A DNA stretch of 25,814 nt from positions 1 through 25,814 of the IMG/VR virus record IMGVR_UViG_3300017786_000119. One strand, written 5' to 3'. The DNA is from a virus. The position numbers and the translations under genes were made by a program. Shown piece after piece: positions 23,707 to 25,814 of this stretch (the stretch's first letter is position 1; each line of letters begins with the position of its first letter). The notes below the pieces were generated by a model. It had not been told where the DNA came from and searched no databases. It saw only the letters and a program-made list of their open reading frames with translations.

Positions 23707-25134
23707 TCATAATAACCAACTTTTAAGTTCTTCTTCACCTAAAGTTTTAGCAGCAAGCTTCCCTTTACTGGTTAAAGACTTCATGATAGCTTCATCTAAT
23801 GTACCTCTGGCTACAATATCAATATAAACAACAGTACCTTTTTGGCCCATTCTATGAGCACGGTCTTCTGATTGCATTCGGACTTCTAAGTTATAGCTGT
23901 TGCTAAAATAGATAACAGTATTGCAAGCAGTAAGAGTAAGACCAAAACCACCGGTAGTGGGATTGCCAACCAAAAAACGACATTTGTCATCTGTTTGAAT
24001 ACGATCAACAGCATTTTTTCTATCTTCAACACTAATTTCTCCATAAATACTTACTGTAGATTCTGGGCCATACTTGTCTATTAGAAAGTTTTTAATTTCA
24101 TGAATGTTGTATAAATAATTAGCCCAGATAATAACTTTACCATCAGTTTCCTCTAATGTCTCTTCAAGTGCAGAAAGTTTAGATTTGTGTAACTGTAATA
24201 TTTTGCCATCATCATTTTTAGTAAAACCATTACATACCTGGTGAAGTTTAATAATTTCTGTAAGTTTGTTAGAAAAAGATATTGTGCTATCTTCTACAAC
24301 AGCGAGTGCATGAGTTCGAAGTCTTTCATATATTTTTTTACCCTCACCTTCTAATTCTATATATCTCTTAGACCTAACCTTAGGCTTAAGATCTAAACAT
24401 TGATCCTTACGTATTCTAGTAGCAAAACTCTTCATTTTTTCTTCTAATTCTTCTAATCTTTTGTAGTATTTTGGTACACTTACAAACCTTCCAGAACCTA
24501 CAGGGATATCTGTCATCTCAGCATATCTGTTTCTAAAGGCAAGGTAGCTATTAAAACCTAATAATTCTGGACTTAAGAATGCACATTGTGTAAATAGATC
24601 TAATGGAGATTTTGTTATTGGGGATCCTGTTAGTATACGCTTTATATGGGATAATTTTCCTAATCCTAAAATGTTTTTTGTTCTTTTTGCTGATCGGTTT
24701 TTTATTGTGGTTGATTCATCCAATGCTACAAAATTTAACTTATTTTTTTTAAGGTAATCAACACACGCCTCAAATCCCCTTCTAGTTGATAAAGCTTCTA
24801 CATTAATTAAAAATATTTTAAGATCGGGTGATTCGCTTAATTTAAAATAATCCTTAGGTTTATCTAAATTCCATTTATAAATTGTATATTTTAAAACATC
24901 TGGCATATGAGTTTCTATTTCAGATTGCCAATTTGTATAAACAGATTTAGGCGCAATAATTAAAACAGTATTAATTTTTCTTTGTAAATAAAGATAAGCA
25001 ATATTATCTATGGTTACTTTTGTTTTACCTGTACCCATTTCCATAAAATATGCCCATGAATTTTTTTCTGCTGATTCGGACAAAGCATTTCTCTGGTGCT
25101 CGTACGGCTTGGTCTTGTAGGGGTATTTCGACAT
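23707..25134 (-). CDS. SNF2-type DNA helicase/translocase on the opposite strand
   Basis: A protein of 475 residues, an SF2 ATPase with both RecA-like lobes. Walker A is MEMGTGKTKV (31-40), the DExx box VALDESTTIK (137-145; D139, E140), motif III LTGSP (168-172) and motif V GFGLTLTACN (396-405). Motif VI is QSEDRAHRMGQK (421-432), whose arginines R425 and R428 include the finger, and R-x-x-G-x-GQ-type endings are usual for SNF2 helicases. Length is short for bacterial SNF2 enzymes, with no accessory domain, as is common in phages. It is the only minus-strand gene in the window and is divergent from the next gene. Its role is likely in replication, recombination or DNA remodelling. A GTG or other start upstream is not needed. 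Confidence 0.9.
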   Translation of the reverse strand: MSKYPYKTKPYEHQRNALSESAEKNSWAYFMEMGTGKTKVTIDNIAYLYLQRKINTVLIIAPKSVYTNWQSEIETHMPDVLKYTIYKWNLDKPKDYFKLSESPDLKIFLINVEALSTRRGFEACVDYLKKNKLNFVALDESTTIKNRSAKRTKNILGLGKLSHIKRILTGSPITKSPLDLFTQCAFLSPELLGFNSYLAFRNRYAEMTDIPVGSGRFVSVPKYYKRLEELEEKMKSFATRIRKDQCLDLKPKVRSKRYIELEGEGKKIYERLRTHALAVVEDSTISFSNKLTEIIKLHQVCNGFTKNDDGKILQLHKSKLSALEETLEETDGKVIIWANYLYNIHEIKNFLIDKYGPESTVSIYGEISVEDRKNAVDRIQTDDKCRFLVGNPTTGGFGLTLTACNTVIYFSNSYNLEVRMQSEDRAHRMGQKGTVVYIDIVARGTLDEAIMKSLTSKGKLAAKTLGEEELKSWLL

Positions 25135-25205
25135 CTAAAAAGTTTTTATATTTTTTTCTTGCAAAGATCAAATGAATAATTTAAGAGACCTGCAGGAGGA
25201 AAAAT
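25135..25205. promoter_or_regulatory. Divergent promoter region with strong ribosome site for the rightward gene
   Basis: The 71 bases between the divergent helicase and the next gene should carry promoters for both. On the minus strand TTGATC and TATAAA are 15 bases apart, ending about 15 bases before the helicase ATG. No convincing plus-strand -10/-35 pair was found. AGGAGGA (25194-25200) lies five bases before the ATG at 25206 and is the strongest ribosome site in the window, suggesting high expression of that gene. Confidence 0.4.
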
Positions 25206-25745
25206 ATGGATATTGAAAAAATGTCAAACATTGACATTAGTCAAGATAGTGTAAAATCTATTACTGACAAATGCAATTCTTTAAATACGTTACGAAAACA
25301 AATAGAAAAAGATGAAGAAAGTCTTTCACTTCTTAAGCATAAAGCTAGAGATATGGAAGAGAGAATAATTCCAGAGATGATGCAGGAAGCAGGTGTATCT
25401 TTGTTGAAATTAAGTGATGGTTCTACTGTAGAAGTTAAACCATTCTATGCAGCAAAAATTCCTGAATCACGTGTAGAGGAAGCCTTCAGTTGGTTAAGAG
25501 GTAAGGGGTTCGAAGATATAATTAAGAACACCGTAACCGCTTCATTTAATAGAGGTCAAGACAACGAAGTCTCTGAATTAATAAAAGTCTGTGAAGACCA
25601 TGGATTCAACTATAATAAAAAAGAAAAAGTTGAACCTATGACTCTTAAGGCTTTTGTTAAAGAGCAAGTTGAAGGTGGTAAAGAGCTACCTTTTGATTTG
25701 TTCGGTGTATACATCGCAAATAAAACGAAAATAACTAACAAATAA
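25206..25745 (+). CDS. Conserved phage protein with N-terminal coiled coil
   Basis: A protein of 179 residues. Residues about 15-55 form a charged coiled coil (CNSLNTLRKQIEKDEESL, HKARDMEERIIPEMMQ). The second half has VSLLKLSDGSTVEVKPFYAAKIP (63-85), FSWLRGKGFEDIIKNTV (93-109) and MTLKAFVKEQVEGG (143-156). I recognise the pattern as one shared by marine phage proteins of unknown function lying near replication genes, but I have no name for it. No catalytic or nucleic-acid-binding motif is evident. It has a perfect AGGAGGA ribosome site, so it is probably abundant; a structural partner of the replication complex or a DNA-binding protein is a guess. Confidence 0.65.
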   Translation: MDIEKMSNIDISQDSVKSITDKCNSLNTLRKQIEKDEESLSLLKHKARDMEERIIPEMMQEAGVSLLKLSDGSTVEVKPFYAAKIPESRVEEAFSWLRGKGFEDIIKNTVTASFNRGQDNEVSELIKVCEDHGFNYNKKEKVEPMTLKAFVKEQVEGGKELPFDLFGVYIANKTKITNK

Positions 25746-25756
25746 TAGGAAATAAC

Positions 25757-25814
25757 ATGAAGATAAAAGACGAAAAATCGAACGAAGTATCGATTAAAAA
25801 AGAGGCCGGTGCAA
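25757..25814 (+). CDS. Start of a further gene, 3' end outside window
   Basis: An ATG 11 bases after the previous stop, behind a modest AGGAAA (25747-25752), opens a frame that continues to the window end without a stop: about 19 codons (MKIKDEKSNEVSIKKEAGA). The N-terminus is charged and probably disordered. The product cannot be named from this length. Confidence 0.5.
   Translation, partial: MKIKDEKSNEVSIKKEAGA

Noticed and set aside
23655-23730. Short hydrophobic frame in the convergent gap
   Set aside because: It has no ATG, GTG or TTG start with a ribosome site and runs into the helicase 3' end; likely chance in AT-rich DNA.
1-25814. tRNA genes, CRISPR arrays, integrase or insertion sequences
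   Set aside because: Nothing with a recognisable T-loop/anticodon arrangement, regular spaced repeats, or transposase/integrase motifs was seen in the genes or the short gaps.

Overview
The window is an AT-rich segment of a tailed-phage genome, almost certainly from a marine phage. Genes are tightly packed, mostly on the + strand, with many TAATG and ATGA stop-start overlaps. Arginine is mostly AGA and the protein order is that of a podovirus-like virion module. The protein types (short-tail adaptor, nozzle, internal virion proteins, S74 fibre, 2OG-Fe(II) oxygenases) are typical of phages of abundant AT-rich marine bacteria. A SAR11-type (Pelagibacter) host is plausible but cannot be shown from this sequence. 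There is no integrase, tRNA, CRISPR array, insertion sequence or host gene.

Layout: (1) 2-5071 holds the end of a head-tail adaptor gene, a small structural protein and four tail or receptor-interaction proteins: a tail protein with a cupredoxin-like N-terminus, an S74 self-cleaving fibre, a DUF4376-like protein and a Cys-rich C-type-lectin-like protein. (2) 5121-9756 is a gap-free cassette of six modification enzymes: a GT9-like glycosyltransferase, three 2OG-Fe(II) oxygenase domains (one fused to an APS-kinase-like domain), a sulfotransferase and a TylF-like methyltransferase. It looks more AT-rich than the virion genes and has a plausible promoter of its own. (3) 9778-13338 holds a large nozzle/stabilisation protein with two inserted domains, then five small genes, two of them under 60 residues. 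(4) 13338-15135 holds two glycosyltransferases, a second enzyme island. (5) 15182-22789 holds probable internal virion (ejection) proteins: a DGEFV-motif protein, a GNAT-fold-like protein, a Q/A/G-rich protein and two large proteins of 734 and 1050 residues. (6) 22782-25814 is the switch to DNA metabolism: a small coiled-coil membrane protein, a PD-(D/E)XK nuclease, an SNF2-type helicase on the minus strand, a conserved coiled-coil protein and the start of another gene.

The most interesting content is the enzyme cassette. A kinase of the PAPS-forming type (fused to an oxygenase) lies directly beside a PAPS-type sulfotransferase, together with glycosyltransferase, hydroxylase and methyltransferase genes, all between the receptor-binding genes and the tail nozzle gene. 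The reading offered here is a phage-encoded glycan or protein decoration pathway that may include sulfation. This is an inference from family assignments and gene order. Two further striking features are a putative four-ligand copper site in a tail protein and a methyltransferase carrying a degenerate duplication of its own SAM-binding region.
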